NCBI GenBank assembly: GCA_005884765.1
Contig: VAZV01000151.1
Location: forward strand, 1 to 64,000
Direction of reading: 5' to 3'
Length of the DNA: 64,000 nt
Origin: Alphaproteobacteria bacterium
GTDB taxonomy: Bacteria > Pseudomonadota > Alphaproteobacteria > Rhizobiales > Xanthobacteraceae
In this document: one piece after another, positions 45,023 through 54,171 of the stretch
Numbering within the stretch: the first letter of the stretch is position 1
How the letters are laid out: every line of letters starts with the position of its first letter
Position numbers and translations under genes: made by a program
Notes under the pieces: model-generated
Databases searched by the model: none
Told to the model about the DNA's origin: nothing
The model's input: the letters and a program-made list of their open reading frames with translations, nothing else

Positions 45023-45615
45023 TCAACGCCTGGATTTCTGCGGATAGATGGTTTTGCCCTCGATTAGCATCGAAACGAATTTCTCGATACGGGCCGTCCG
45101 GGTCTCCGCTTTCTTGGCGGTGTGGATGCGATGAGGATCGCGAAGCGGTTCCTGCTATCGAGGGTTTCGAACAAGTTCCTTGCCGTTTTGTTTTTCGCCA
45201 GAGCGGCGCGCAGATCGTCTGGAACCTGCGCCGTGCTCTGGGCAGCATAAGCGGCTTCCCATCGGCCATCCTTTTTCGCGCGTTCGACCTCCTTTAATCC
45301 CGCAGGTCGCATTCGCCCAGATTTGACAAGCTCAAGCGCCCGGGCGCGGTTTTTCTCCGACCATTTGCTGGTGGATCGACGCGGCGTGAAGCGGATCAAC
45401 CAATATTTGTCATCGAAACTGTCGAGTTGGCCATCGATCCAGCCATGGCAAAGGGCCGTATCGACCGCCTCCTGCCGTGAGACGCTGGCTATCCCAGATG
45501 ACTTCTTCGCGAGCTTCAGCCACAGACCCTTCGACTGAGCCGGCTGCGAGCTCAGCCACGCATCCCATGCCTGCTGAGATTTGAAGGCAGTAACCGGCAG
45601 ATCGCGCCGGGTCAT
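45023..45615 (-). pseudogene. YdeI/OmpD-associated family protein, frameshifted near its end
   Basis: Residues 1-150 match the YdeI/OmpD-associated (bacteriocin-protection-like) family: SQQAWDAWLSSQPAQSKGLWLKLAKKSSG, RQEAVDTALCHGWIDGQLDSFDDKYWLIRFTPRRSTSKWSEKN and MRPAGLKEVERAKKDGRWEAAYAAQ. After FETLDSRNRFAIL the frame breaks: one base appears missing near 45126-45136, and a +1 frame then continues as IHTAKKAETRTARIEKFVSMLIEGKTIYP to a stop at 45023, which is the normal family end. The actual open frame instead stops at 45064 with an unrelated tail. Either a real mutation or a sequencing error. It lies 12 bp downstream of ubiK. Confidence 0.85.
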
Positions 45616-45627
45616 CGGAGGGGGCGA

Positions 45628-45921
45628 TTAGCCATCCGTCTTCAGGCTGCCAGTGTCAGGCGCCGTGGGGGAAACGCCGAGTTTGCTCTCGAGCGTGGCA
45701 ATGCGCGCCTTCAAGGTCTCGTTTTCCTCGCGCGCCAGCCGCGCCATGTCCTTGACCGCCTCGAACTCCTCGCGCTTGACCATGTCGAGGTCGCGCAGGA
45801 TTTTTTCGGCCTGGTTACGGACCAGCGTATCGACCTCGCGCTTGACACCTTGGGCGGCGCCCGCGGCGTCGTTCATCAAGCGGCCGATCTCGTCGAAAAA
45901 CCGGTTGGTGGTCTGGGTCAT
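45628..45921 (-). CDS. ubiK: UbiK/BMFP-type accessory factor
   Basis: A 97-residue protein with the UbiK (YqiC) pattern: FFDEIGRLMNDAAGAAQGVKREVDTLVRNQAEKILRDLDMVKREEFEAVKDMARLAREENETLKARIATLESKLG. The first half is an amphipathic helix that contacts lipid, the second a trimeric coiled coil. UbiK helps assemble the ubiquinone-synthesis complex in E. coli. The ATG at 45921 has GGAGA upstream. Divergent from the dienelactone hydrolase-lgt run. Confidence 0.9.
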   Translation of the reverse strand: MTQTTNRFFDEIGRLMNDAAGAAQGVKREVDTLVRNQAEKILRDLDMVKREEFEAVKDMARLAREENETLKARIATLESKLGVSPTAPDTGSLKTDG

Positions 45922-46085
45922 GCGAAATCTCCGCTCGGCTATGCGCTGGTGCGCCAAGAAAGAATGGCGATCCCAACCGTGCGGTTCAAGGGCTCCCGGC
46001 AAGTTGCCTTGTCATGTCCTGGTTTCCTTGCGATCGTATTGAACGCTCAAACGCGAAATCGAAACCGCCACGAAGAAAACGCGCC

Positions 46086-46832
46086 ATGATCGACCAGCAG
46101 ATCGAAATCCCCACCAAGGACGGCCATACCACCACCTTCGTCACCCATCCGGAGCGCGGTGGACCCTTTCCCGTCGTCATCTTCTACATGGACGCGCCGG
46201 CGATCCGCGAAGAACTGCGCGACATGGCGCGCCGGCTCGGCACATCAGGCTATTACGTGATGCTGCCGAACCTCTATTACCGCTCAGGCGTCATGGAACT
46301 GGGGCCGATTCCGCCAGACCCGGAAGCGCCCGAGCGCAAGCGGATGTTCGGGTACATGACCTCGATCAACATTCCCCTCGTCATGGAAGACACAAGCGCC
46401 CTGCTCGCCTATGCCGAAAGCCAGCCGGCGGCGAACACGCGCATCGTCGGCACCGTCGGCTACTGCATGAGCGGACGTTATGCGATCAACGCGGCGACGC
46501 ATTTTCCCGACCGCGTCAGGGCCGCGGCTTCGATCTACGGCACACATCTGGCAACCGAGCAGCCCGACAGTCCGCATCTCGCTGCGGGCAAGACCAAGGC
46601 CGAGCTCTATTTCGGCTGCGCCGAGACCGACATCTATGCACCGGTGGAAATCATCGAGAAGGTCAAGACAAGCATGAAAGGCGCCAACGCCGAGGTCGAA
46701 ATCTATCCCGACACCCATCACGGCTTTGCGTTTCCGAAGCGCCCGGTCTACCACCGCGACGCCGCCGAACGGCATTGGGAACGGCTGCTCGCGCTCTATC
46801 GCCGCAACCTCCGCAATGACCAGAAGGCGTAA
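46086..46832 (+). CDS. Dienelactone hydrolase family protein
   Basis: A 248-residue alpha/beta-hydrolase. The nucleophile elbow is GYCMSGR with Cys near residue 129, as in dienelactone hydrolases, with Asp in [14 protein letters not shown] near 181 and His in [12 protein letters not shown] near 214. It probably opens lactone rings or cleaves esters. The stop overlaps the lgt start (TAATG), so translation is coupled. No link between its chemistry and lipoprotein maturation is known to me. Confidence 0.92.
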   Translation: MIDQQIEIPTKDGHTTTFVTHPERGGPFPVVIFYMDAPAIREELRDMARRLGTSGYYVMLPNLYYRSGVMELGPIPPDPEAPERKRMFGYMTSINIPLVMEDTSALLAYAESQPAANTRIVGTVGYCMSGRYAINAATHFPDRVRAAASIYGTHLATEQPDSPHLAAGKTKAELYFGCAETDIYAPVEIIEKVKTSMKGANAEVEIYPDTHHGFAFPKRPVYHRDAAERHWERLLALYRRNLRNDQKA

Positions 46833-47683
46833 TGCCCTTTCTCCTGATCGCCTTTCCCGTGTTCGATCCGATCGCGATTGCGATCGGGCCGATCGCAATC
46901 CGCTGGTATGCGCTGGCCTATATCGGCGGCATCGTGCTGGGTTGGATCTACGCACGCTCGCTGCTCAGGAACGAAAACCTGTGGGGCGGCCCGGCGCCGA
47001 TCTCGCTGCCGCAGCTCGACGACTTCATCCTCTGGGTCACGCTCGGCATCATCCTCGGCGGCCGTACCGGCTATGTGCTGTTCTACAACTTGCCGTTCTT
47101 CGTCGAGCACCCGTTGGAGATCTTCGAACTGTGGAAGGGCGGCATGTCGTTTCACGGTGGCTTTCTCGGCTGCGTCACCGCGGTGATCCTGTTCTGCCGG
47201 CTCTACGGCGTTCCTATCCTGTCGCTTGGCGATATCACGACCGCGGTCGGGCCGATCGGCTTGTTCCTGGGACGGCTTGCCAACTTCATCAACAGCGAAT
47301 TGTGGGGACGTCCGGCCGACCCCAACCTGCCCTGGGCGATGATCTTTCCGAATGGCGGGCCGCTGCCGCGCCATCCAAGCCAGCTTTATGAAGCGGGACT
47401 TGAGGGCATTCTCCTGTTTACGATTCTCGCCGTGATGATCCGGCTCGGCGCGCTGAAGCGGCCGGGCCTGATCCTCGGCAGCTTCATTGCGATTTACGGG
47501 CTTGCACGCATCCTCGGCGAGCATTTCCGCGAGCCTGATCCGCAGCTTGGATTCCTGTGGGGCGGGCTCACGATGGGGATGTTGCTGTCGGTGCCCATGG
47601 TTATTGCCGGCGCGATCATTATTGTTATGGCATGGCGACGCCGGGCGCCGCCGCAGATAGTCAAGTCAGTTACAGGTCGTTAA
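46832..47683 (+). CDS. lgt: Prolipoprotein diacylglyceryl transferase
   Basis: Lgt transfers diacylglycerol from phosphatidylglycerol to the lipobox Cys of prolipoproteins in the inner membrane. The 283-residue protein has about seven helices and the key motifs: [20 protein letters not shown] at the start, [16 protein letters not shown], the conserved [11 protein letters not shown] with catalytic-type His, [15 protein letters not shown] with the Lgt signature, and [12 protein letters not shown] near residue 189. Coupled to the upstream hydrolase; midA follows by 18 bp. Confidence 0.97.
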   Translation: MPFLLIAFPVFDPIAIAIGPIAIRWYALAYIGGIVLGWIYARSLLRNENLWGGPAPISLPQLDDFILWVTLGIILGGRTGYVLFYNLPFFVEHPLEIFELWKGGMSFHGGFLGCVTAVILFCRLYGVPILSLGDITTAVGPIGLFLGRLANFINSELWGRPADPNLPWAMIFPNGGPLPRHPSQLYEAGLEGILLFTILAVMIRLGALKRPGLILGSFIAIYGLARILGEHFREPDPQLGFLWGGLTMGMLLSVPMVIAGAIIIVMAWRRRAPPQIVKSVTGR

Positions 47684-47701
47684 GTCGGTTCAAGGCAGGC
47701 C

Positions 47702-48832
47702 GTGTCCGAATATTCGCCGCTGCAGTCGGAGATCAAGAAGCTGATCAAGTCGTCCGGTCCGATGCCGGTATGGCGATACATGGAGCTGTGCCTGACGCAT
47801 CCCGAACACGGCTATTACGTGTCGCGCGATCCATTGGGCCGCGAGGGCGATTTCATCACCGCGCCCGAAGTGAGCCAGATGTTCGGCGAACTGCTCGGGC
47901 TGTGGACGGCATCGGTTTGGAAAGCGATCGGCTCGCCGCCGGTGCTGCGGCTGGTCGAGCTCGGGCCCGGCCGCGGCACCATGATGGCCGACGCATTGCG
48001 CGCGCTGCGGGTGCTGCCGCCGCTCTTTCAGTCGCTCAGCATCCACATGGTCGAGATCAATCCGGTGCTGCGCGAGAAGCAGAAGGCGGCATTGTCGGGC
48101 GCGCGCAACATCGACTGGCACGATACGATCGACGATATCCCCGAAGGCCCGGCGGTCATTCTCGCCAACGAATATTTCGACGTGCTGCCGATCCACCAGG
48201 CGGTGCGGCGGCATACCGGCTGGCACGAGCGCGTCGTCGATCTCGACGACAGCGGCAAGCTGATATTCGCTGCCGCGCCCGAGCCGATCCCCCGCTTCGA
48301 GGTGCTGCTGCCGCCGCTGGTGCGCGCCGCACCCGTCGGCGCCGTGTTCGAGTGGCGGCCCGACGCCGAGATCATGAAGATCGCGACCCGGGTGCGCGAT
48401 CAGGACGGCGCGGCGTTGATCATCGACTATGGTCATTTGCGCAGCGACGCCGGCGAGACATTCCAGGCCATCGCCCGCCACAGCTTTGCCGATCCGTTGA
48501 AAGCCCCCGGCCAAGCCGACGTCACCGCGCACGTCGATTTTCAGGCGCTCGCGCGCGCTGCGGAAGATTTGGGCGCGCGGGTTCATGGCCCGGCCACGCA
48601 GGGCGATTTCTTGAAGCGGCTCGGCATCGAAACCCGCGCGGTAACCTTGATGGCGAAGGCCACCCATGAAGTCTCCGAGGCCATTTCCGCCGCGCTGAAG
48701 CGGCTGACCGACAGCGGCCGCGGCGGCATGGGCTCGATGTTCAAGGTACTGGCGATCTCGGAGCCAAATCTCACCTCGCTCGCAGGCTTTGGCGACGAGA
48801 AGCGGGCAGGCACCGGAGAAGTGTTACCATGA
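47702..48832 (+). CDS. MidA/NDUFAF7-type SAM-dependent methyltransferase
   Basis: A 376-residue protein of the MidA (DUF185) family, related to human NDUFAF7, an arginine methyltransferase for complex I assembly. Motifs: LTHPEHGYYVSRDPLGREGDFITAPEVSQMFGELLG, SAM-binding LVELGPGRGTMMADALR near residue 82, ANEYFDVLPIHQ near 158, and ALIIDYGH near 237. GTG start at 47702. It overlaps pgeF by 4 bp. A role in complex I is inferred from the family. Confidence 0.93.
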   Translation: MSEYSPLQSEIKKLIKSSGPMPVWRYMELCLTHPEHGYYVSRDPLGREGDFITAPEVSQMFGELLGLWTASVWKAIGSPPVLRLVELGPGRGTMMADALRALRVLPPLFQSLSIHMVEINPVLREKQKAALSGARNIDWHDTIDDIPEGPAVILANEYFDVLPIHQAVRRHTGWHERVVDLDDSGKLIFAAAPEPIPRFEVLLPPLVRAAPVGAVFEWRPDAEIMKIATRVRDQDGAALIIDYGHLRSDAGETFQAIARHSFADPLKAPGQADVTAHVDFQALARAAEDLGARVHGPATQGDFLKRLGIETRAVTLMAKATHEVSEAISAALKRLTDSGRGGMGSMFKVLAISEPNLTSLAGFGDEKRAGTGEVLP

Positions 48833-49596
48833 CCTTGGACTCGTCGCTGCTTTCGGCAATTCCCGGCCTCCGCCACGCGTTCTTCACGCGCGACGGCGGC
48901 GTCTCCAGTGGGATTTACGCAGACCTCAATGGCGGGCTGGGCTCGAACGACGACCCGCAAAATGTCACGGAAAATCGCCGGCGGATGGCCGAGCGGATGG
49001 GCGTTGCGCCGCATCATTTTCTCAGCGTGCACCAGATCCACTCGCCGGACGCCGTGGTCGCAAGCGGGCCGTGGGCGGGCGCATCGCGGCCGCGCGCCGA
49101 TGCCATCGTCACACGGACGGAGGGCATCGCCATCGGCGTCACCGCGGCCGATTGCGGACCGATCTTGCTGGCCGATCCCAACGCGCGCGTGATCGGTGCG
49201 GCGCATGCCGGCTGGAAAGGCGCGCTGACGGGTATTCTGGAATCCACCATTGACGCGATGGAAAAGCTCGGCGCCGAGCGAGGCGGCATGGTCGCCGCGA
49301 TCGGCCCGATGATCCGCCAGCAATCTTATGAGGTCGGCAGCGAGTTCGTCGAACGCTTCATCGACGCCGAAGCCGACAATGCTGTGTTCTTCGTGCCGTC
49401 GCCGCGCGAGGGTCACGCGATGTTCGACCTCGCCGGCTTCATCCGGATGCGGCTGGAAAACGCCGGCGTCCTGATGATCGACGACGTCGGCGCCGACACC
49501 TATTCCGACGAGCGCTTTTTCAGCTACCGCCGCTCGGTGCATCGCAAAGAGCCGGACTATGGGCGGCATGTTCACGCCATCGCGCTGGAGCCCTGA
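48829..49596 (+). CDS. pgeF: Peptidoglycan editing factor PgeF (YfiH/laccase-domain family)
   Basis: A 255-residue protein of the YfiH family. In E. coli PgeF removes wrongly made UDP-MurNAc-L-Ser tripeptide precursors; relatives were also called polyphenol oxidases or purine nucleosidases. Metal-binding residues are visible: His in SVHQIHSPD near 64, Cys in TAADCGPILL near 108 and His in GAAHAGWKGALTGI near 125. It is the last of the coupled lgt-midA-pgeF run, consistent with an envelope role. Confidence 0.95.
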   Translation: MTLDSSLLSAIPGLRHAFFTRDGGVSSGIYADLNGGLGSNDDPQNVTENRRRMAERMGVAPHHFLSVHQIHSPDAVVASGPWAGASRPRADAIVTRTEGIAIGVTAADCGPILLADPNARVIGAAHAGWKGALTGILESTIDAMEKLGAERGGMVAAIGPMIRQQSYEVGSEFVERFIDAEADNAVFFVPSPREGHAMFDLAGFIRMRLENAGVLMIDDVGADTYSDERFFSYRRSVHRKEPDYGRHVHAIALEP

Positions 49597-49670
49597 CGGA
49601 TTCGACTTGAGGCAAATTGAAGGCGGCATCGAACAATTTCGCCCGGCGTTCGTGTCCATCCTGCCCTAGA

Positions 49671-49688
49671 CGTTAATGCATATTAACG
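49671..49688. promoter_or_regulatory. Inverted repeat upstream of the lipoprotein gene
   Basis: CGTTAAT-GCAT-ATTAACG, perfect 7-bp arms, in an A/T-rich patch 15 bp before the lipoprotein ATG and just before its AGGAGG. It may be an operator or a CtrA-like site (TTAA-N6-TTAA). Confidence 0.35.
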
Positions 49689-49703
49689 ATATCGCAGGAG
49701 GCA

Positions 49704-50342
49704 ATGAGGGACGCGTCAATCATTGCGGTCCGGGCGAGCCGGACGCCCCTTCGCGCATCCGTGGCCACGCTCCTGCTGGCGGCGGCTTGCGCGCTCGGTG
49801 GCTGCGCCGGCAACGGTGCTGCGAGCGGCTCGTTCGCGATGGCCGGCGGCGACAGCCCCACCATCGCGTTCGAATCGATCGACGGTCCGCCGCCGCCGGT
49901 GTTCGATCGGATGGTGAGCGTGCTCGACAGCGAAACCAAATTGCGCAGCCTCGCCGTCGTCTCGCGCGAAAGCGCGGCCGCCTACCGTGTGCGCAGCTAC
50001 CTCTCGGCCCAAACCGTTCGCGGCAAAGCCGTGATCGCGTGGGTCTGGGACGTCTATGACCGCGACCAGCAGCGCGCGCTGCGGCTTGCCGGCGAGGAGC
50101 CAGCCGGCAAGGGCGGCCGCGACGCGCTGCGCGAACCCTGGGCTGCGGCTGACGACCTCGTGCTGCGAAAGATCGCGCAGGCCGGACTGAGCGGCTTGAC
50201 CAGCATGATCCAGGGAACGCCCGATACCCCACAACCGGCGCCCGGCCTAGGCAAGCAGGGGCCTGCGGTGGCGAGCGCCGAGGCGCCTTCGCCCGCTTCC
50301 GGCGGCTACCGCGTCAGCACACTCGGTTACACCGACCGGTAA
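49704..50342 (+). CDS. Lipoprotein
   Basis: A 212-residue protein with a lipoprotein signal: basic N-terminus, TLLLAAACALGGCAG with a lipobox-like LGGC and Cys at residue 34. The mature part has SPTIAFESIDGPPPPVFDRMVSVLDSETKLRSLAVVSRESAAAYRVRSYLSA and a C-terminal Pro/Ala/Ser-rich tail. GCAGGAGG precedes the ATG. It is a conserved rhizobial envelope protein by pattern; I know no function. It lies in front of prs, on the same strand. Confidence 0.85.
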   Translation: MRDASIIAVRASRTPLRASVATLLLAAACALGGCAGNGAASGSFAMAGGDSPTIAFESIDGPPPPVFDRMVSVLDSETKLRSLAVVSRESAAAYRVRSYLSAQTVRGKAVIAWVWDVYDRDQQRALRLAGEEPAGKGGRDALREPWAAADDLVLRKIAQAGLSGLTSMIQGTPDTPQPAPGLGKQGPAVASAEAPSPASGGYRVSTLGYTDR

Positions 50343-50525
50343 CCACCCCACAAATCCCTGTCCGGACTCAGGGTTTTGCGCAGGAAAACCCCTCAAAACC
50401 CCCCGGAGTGGGTTGCCAGCGCGGCCACCCGCCTGATATCTCCTCGCTCGTTGATTTAAGCCGGTTCCGCAGGAAAACCCGATATGCTGAACGTCGTATC
50501 CAGCAAGACACGGGGAGAAGCCTCG

Positions 50526-51479
50526 ATGTCGGCCAAGAACGGCGCCATCAAGCTCGTCGCCGGCAACGCCAATCCCGCGCTGGCGCAGGCCATCGCCGGC
50601 GGGCTCAATTTGCCGCTGACCAAGGCGGTGGTCCGGCGGTTCGCCGACATGGAGATCTTCGTCGAAATCCAGGAAAACGTCCGCGGCTCGGACGTCTTCA
50701 TCCTGCAGTCGACGTCGTATCCGGCCAACGACCATCTGATGGAGCTTCTGATCATCACGGATGCGCTGCGCCGGGCGTCGGCCCGCCGCATCACCGCCGT
50801 GGTGCCCTATTTCGGCTATGCGCGGCAGGACCGCAAATCCGGCTCCCGCACGCCGATTTCGGCCAAGCTGGTCGCGAACCTGATCACGCATGCCGGCGCC
50901 GACCGCGTCATGACGCTCGACCTGCATGCCCAGCAGATCCAGGGCTTCTTCGACATTCCGACCGACAACCTCTACGCCGCGCCCGTGATGGTGCGCGACA
51001 TCAAGGAGCGTTTCGACCTCACCAAGGTCATGGTGGTGTCGCCCGATGTCGGCGGCGTGGGGCGCGCGCGGGGGCTTGCCAAGCGCATCAATACCCCGCT
51101 CGCCATCATCGACAAGCGCCGCGAGCGCGCCGGCGAATCCGAGGTCATGAACGTGATCGGAGATGTCGCAGGCTTCACCTGCATCCTGGTCGACGATATC
51201 GTCGACTCCGGCGGCACGCTGGTGAACGCAGCCGACGCGCTGCTCGCCAACGGCGCCAAGGATGTCTACGCCTACATCACCCACGGCGTCTTGTCCGGCG
51301 GCGCGGCTGCGCGCATCACCTCGTCCAAGCTGAAAGAGCTTGTGATCACCGACTCGATCCAGCCGACCGAGGCCGTGGTCAAGGCGCCCAACATCCGCAC
51401 GCTGTCGATCGCTACCCTGATCGCGGAAGCGATCGGCCGCACCGCCGCGGAAGAATCGGTGTCGAGTTTGTTCGATTAA
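50526..51479 (+). CDS. prs: Ribose-phosphate pyrophosphokinase
   Basis: Prs makes PRPP from ribose-5-phosphate and ATP for nucleotide, His and Trp synthesis. The 317-residue protein has the full family pattern: [37 protein letters not shown] (Asp/Glu metal-linked), [46 protein letters not shown], and the PRPP loop [20 protein letters not shown]. The ATG at 50526 has GGGGAGAAG upstream; a longer frame starts at 50484 but lacks a ribosome-binding site. Confidence 0.97.
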   Translation: MSAKNGAIKLVAGNANPALAQAIAGGLNLPLTKAVVRRFADMEIFVEIQENVRGSDVFILQSTSYPANDHLMELLIITDALRRASARRITAVVPYFGYARQDRKSGSRTPISAKLVANLITHAGADRVMTLDLHAQQIQGFFDIPTDNLYAAPVMVRDIKERFDLTKVMVVSPDVGGVGRARGLAKRINTPLAIIDKRRERAGESEVMNVIGDVAGFTCILVDDIVDSGGTLVNAADALLANGAKDVYAYITHGVLSGGAAARITSSKLKELVITDSIQPTEAVVKAPNIRTLSIATLIAEAIGRTAAEESVSSLFD

Positions 51480-51484
51480 GCCAA

Positions 51485-52294
51485 TCAATCGAACCCCGGG
51501 CGCGGCACCAGGTTCATCAGCGTCCGCACGTAGCCGCCATCGACCGTGATCTCGTCGCCGGTGACGAAAGATGATCGGTCGCTCGCCAAAAACAGCACCG
51601 CTTCCGCGATGTCCTGCGGCATCCCGACCCGTCGCGCCGGCGTGACAGCGGCGCGGCGTTCGGTGACGCCGGGCGTGTCGTAAAAGGCCTGGCTCATCGG
51701 CGTGATCACCATGCCGGGGCTGACGACGTTGCTGCGGATTCCCATCGGTCCCCATTCGCTCGCAAGCTGGCGCGACAGCATCACGACACCCGCCTTGCTG
51801 ACGCTATAGGCGCCGCTCTTGCCTTGCGCATGACTGGCCGCGATCGAGGCGATATGAATGAGACTGCCGCGCCCGAGCACGCGCATTTGCCGGCCGAATG
51901 CCTGCGCGCAGAGGAAATAGCCGGTGAGGTTGACGGCGAGAACCGCGTTCCACTCCTCCAGCGGCAGCGTGTCGAGCCCGCCCGGCCGCAACACCGCGGC
52001 GGTGTTGACGAGCACGCTGCAGGGTCCGAGCGATTTCTCGATTGTCTCGGATGCAGCGTGAACGCTCTCCGCGCCGGTGGTGTCGCAGCGAACGACCACA
52101 TGGCCGTCGCCGAGTTCACGCAGCGCTGCGCGCGTCACTTCCAGGCCGCGCTCGTCGCGGTCGATCGCGGCGACGCGGGCACCGGCTTGCGCGAGGTTCA
52201 CCGCGACAGCGCGGCCGATGCCGCCACCGCCGCCCGTCACCACCGAGACGCGGCCTGACAGGCCAAGCCAGTGAGATGAGTTTTGCCCGGTCAT
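51485..52294 (-). CDS. Short-chain dehydrogenase/reductase
   Basis: A 269-residue classical SDR. Cofactor motif TGGGGGIG (residues about 22-29) following the strand RVSVVT; D-R in DRDERG after beta-2 favours NAD(H). Structural NTAA at about 98-101, catalytic Ser in HIASIAASHA, and YSVSKAG with catalytic Tyr and Lys. The C-terminus is the common VTGDEITVDGGY. AAGGAGACG precedes the ATG at 52294. Convergent with prs; substrate unknown. Confidence 0.95.
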   Translation of the reverse strand: MTGQNSSHWLGLSGRVSVVTGGGGGIGRAVAVNLAQAGARVAAIDRDERGLEVTRAALRELGDGHVVVRCDTTGAESVHAASETIEKSLGPCSVLVNTAAVLRPGGLDTLPLEEWNAVLAVNLTGYFLCAQAFGRQMRVLGRGSLIHIASIAASHAQGKSGAYSVSKAGVVMLSRQLASEWGPMGIRSNVVSPGMVITPMSQAFYDTPGVTERRAAVTPARRVGMPQDIAEAVLFLASDRSSFVTGDEITVDGGYVRTLMNLVPRPGFD

Positions 52295-52399
52295 GATCGT
52301 CTCCTTATTCTTGCGCCGCCCATCTTCTCGTTTCAAACAGGTTCTGAGTCACCTCGCCCGCGTGCGGGCAGAGGGAGAGGATACACGTCCGCGATCTCG

Positions 52400-52830
52400 C
52401 CGCGCCCTGCGCGCGAGTTTTATCTTAAATTTCCCTTCCTCTGAATGCAGAGGGCGCAGGGAATGCCGGGCGCTCGGTGCGCCCGCAGCCTCGCGCGCAA
52501 CAAAAAAGCGCACGAGCATAGTCACCACGGTCACGCCGGGATCGCCCGGGCATTCCCCGCGCAATGGTTTTAACGGTTACTTCGTGCTCTCCCCAGTGAC
52601 CGGGCTCTTTTGCCACTGTCATCGGCGGAATTTCTTCCGCCAACTTGGCGCCAGCGTCGGGGCGTCAGGACCACACGACTTCACCGTCCGCAGCTCCACG
52701 CTCTCGTCTTCAGCGTGAGCCAGCGTCCATCGCATCCCGCCCCGCGTTTCGTGACGATCGCGAGCCGCCCCTCTTGGTGAGGCGGGACGCGGGAAATGTG
52801 AGGCTGATTTGTGGTCTTCGGCAATGCCGC
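52400..52830 (-). repeat. Long structured interspersed element, copy 2
   Basis: In reverse orientation this matches copy 1 (37650-38090). Shared blocks: CGCGATCGTCACG with GGGGCG (52755-52785), GGACGGTGAAGTCGTGTGGTCC (52672-52693), GGGGAGAGCACG and ACCGTTAAAACCATTGCG (52560-52600), GTGCGCTTTTTTGTTGCGCG and GAGGCTGCGGGCGCA (52485-52525), CGGCATTCCCTGCGCCCTC (52443-52470). No credible gene. Both copies contain the same sequence of alternating hairpins. Confidence 0.75.
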
Positions 52831-53168
52831 CGGCATGCGACGGATTAACGCGACGGGCAATTTGCGCATGGCGGCTATGTCGGAATTGCCCGTCGGCGCG
52901 AAATAAGTTGGTGCAGGTATTGATCATCTGCGCCGCCACAACGTGACCGGTGGCGAGCGCATCCATGCCGCGGTGCCTTCAACAAGCAAAACTGCGCATC
53001 CGCAATTTCTGAGAAGACCCCCTGGCCGGACATGCTGCGGACACACCAAAATCGACGCGAATGTGAATTCCGGCAATCCCAAGGTGCCGATCCTCTGAAA
53101 ACTATACTGGTTGAACGGCATTCCGTGTGGTTTGATCAACGAGAATGAGCTGGGTGCCGGGTGAATAA
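52831..53168. other. Intergenic stretch without a supported gene
   Basis: A/T-richer than the surroundings; no frame with a good ribosome-binding site or a recognised product. It leads into the ABC binding protein gene and may hold its promoter. Confidence 0.4.
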
Positions 53169-54143
53169 ATGAGGCGACGGGAGTTCATTCTGTTGGTGGG
53201 CAGCGTTGCCGCTTACTCCTCGTCGGCGGCTTTCGGCCAACGGTCGGCGACGCCACCAATCGTCGGTTTCCTCGTGGCGGGAACACGGGCTTCTCATGGA
53301 GCATGGATAACGGCATTCACGCAGCGACTGTCCGAGCTTGGTTGGACGGATGGGCGCAATATCAAGATCGACTATCGCTGGGCAGCAGGAGATATTCGAC
53401 AGACCAGGGAATTCGTTGCTGAGTTCGTTCAGCAAAAGGTGGACGTAATTGTTACGTCGGCATTCGGTGTTCGGGCCGCAAAGGAGGCAACATCAGCCAT
53501 TCCAATTGTATCCGCCGCCTTCGGCGATGCGGTCGCCGGCGGGATCGTCAAGAGTTTGGCCCGGCCCGGTGGGAACGTGACGGGACTTTCCATCCAGCCT
53601 AGTGAACTCAGCAGCAAACGTCTTGAATTGCTAAGGGAGGTCGTTCCGAATGTTCGCCGTCTCGCTGCACTGGTGAACACCCATGTCGTTGACGCGCAAG
53701 AAGGGGTCGCCATCCGGACAGCATCTGCCAAATTGAATATCGATGCCAACGTACTCGACATCCAAACCGCCGACGATATTGAAGCAACGATGGCAACACT
53801 CGCGGGCCAAACTGATGCTCTTTATGTGTACAGTGAGCCCCTTACAAATGCCAATAAGGACAAAATCATTAAAGCAGCCACTTCCGCAAAGATCCCGACA
53901 ATCTTTGGTTTTAGAGAGTTCGTGGACGCCGGCGGCCTGATCTCATATGGACCGAATTTCTCCGATCTTTTTGCGCGTGCCGCCGATTTCACTGACAAGA
54001 TTTTGCGCGGAGCGTCACCATCCGATATGCCGATAGAGCAACCTGTAAAATACGATCTCATCATCAATCTAAGGACGGCCAAGGCTCTCGGGTTGAGTAT
54101 ATCCGAGGCTGTTCTCACCCGCGCCGACGAGGTGATCGAATAG
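53169..54143 (+). CDS. ABC transporter substrate-binding protein (ABC_sub_bind/TrpX type), orphan
   Basis: A 324-residue periplasmic binding protein of the ABC_sub_bind family. The twin-arginine-like leader MRRREFILLVGSVAAYSSSAAFG (RRREF) suggests Tat export. Core motifs are PIVGFLVAGTRA, FTQRLSELGWTDGRNIKIDYRWAAGD, PIVSAAFGDAVAGGIVKSLARPGGNVTGLSI and AKALGLSISEAVLTRADEVIE at the end. Bradyrhizobium carries very many such genes, mostly without permease partners, as here. Codon use is clearly less G/C-biased than the core genome, so it may be acquired. The ligand is unknown. Confidence 0.9.
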   Translation: MRRREFILLVGSVAAYSSSAAFGQRSATPPIVGFLVAGTRASHGAWITAFTQRLSELGWTDGRNIKIDYRWAAGDIRQTREFVAEFVQQKVDVIVTSAFGVRAAKEATSAIPIVSAAFGDAVAGGIVKSLARPGGNVTGLSIQPSELSSKRLELLREVVPNVRRLAALVNTHVVDAQEGVAIRTASAKLNIDANVLDIQTADDIEATMATLAGQTDALYVYSEPLTNANKDKIIKAATSAKIPTIFGFREFVDAGGLISYGPNFSDLFARAADFTDKILRGASPSDMPIEQPVKYDLIINLRTAKALGLSISEAVLTRADEVIE

Positions 54144-54171
54144 CTGGTTTGGTTGGGGCTCGTACGGAAAT

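Noticed and set aside
44865..45269. A 134-codon minus-strand frame between rplY and the YdeI-type gene
   Set aside because: It overlaps the frameshifted YdeI gene in the wrong frame and shows no family resemblance.
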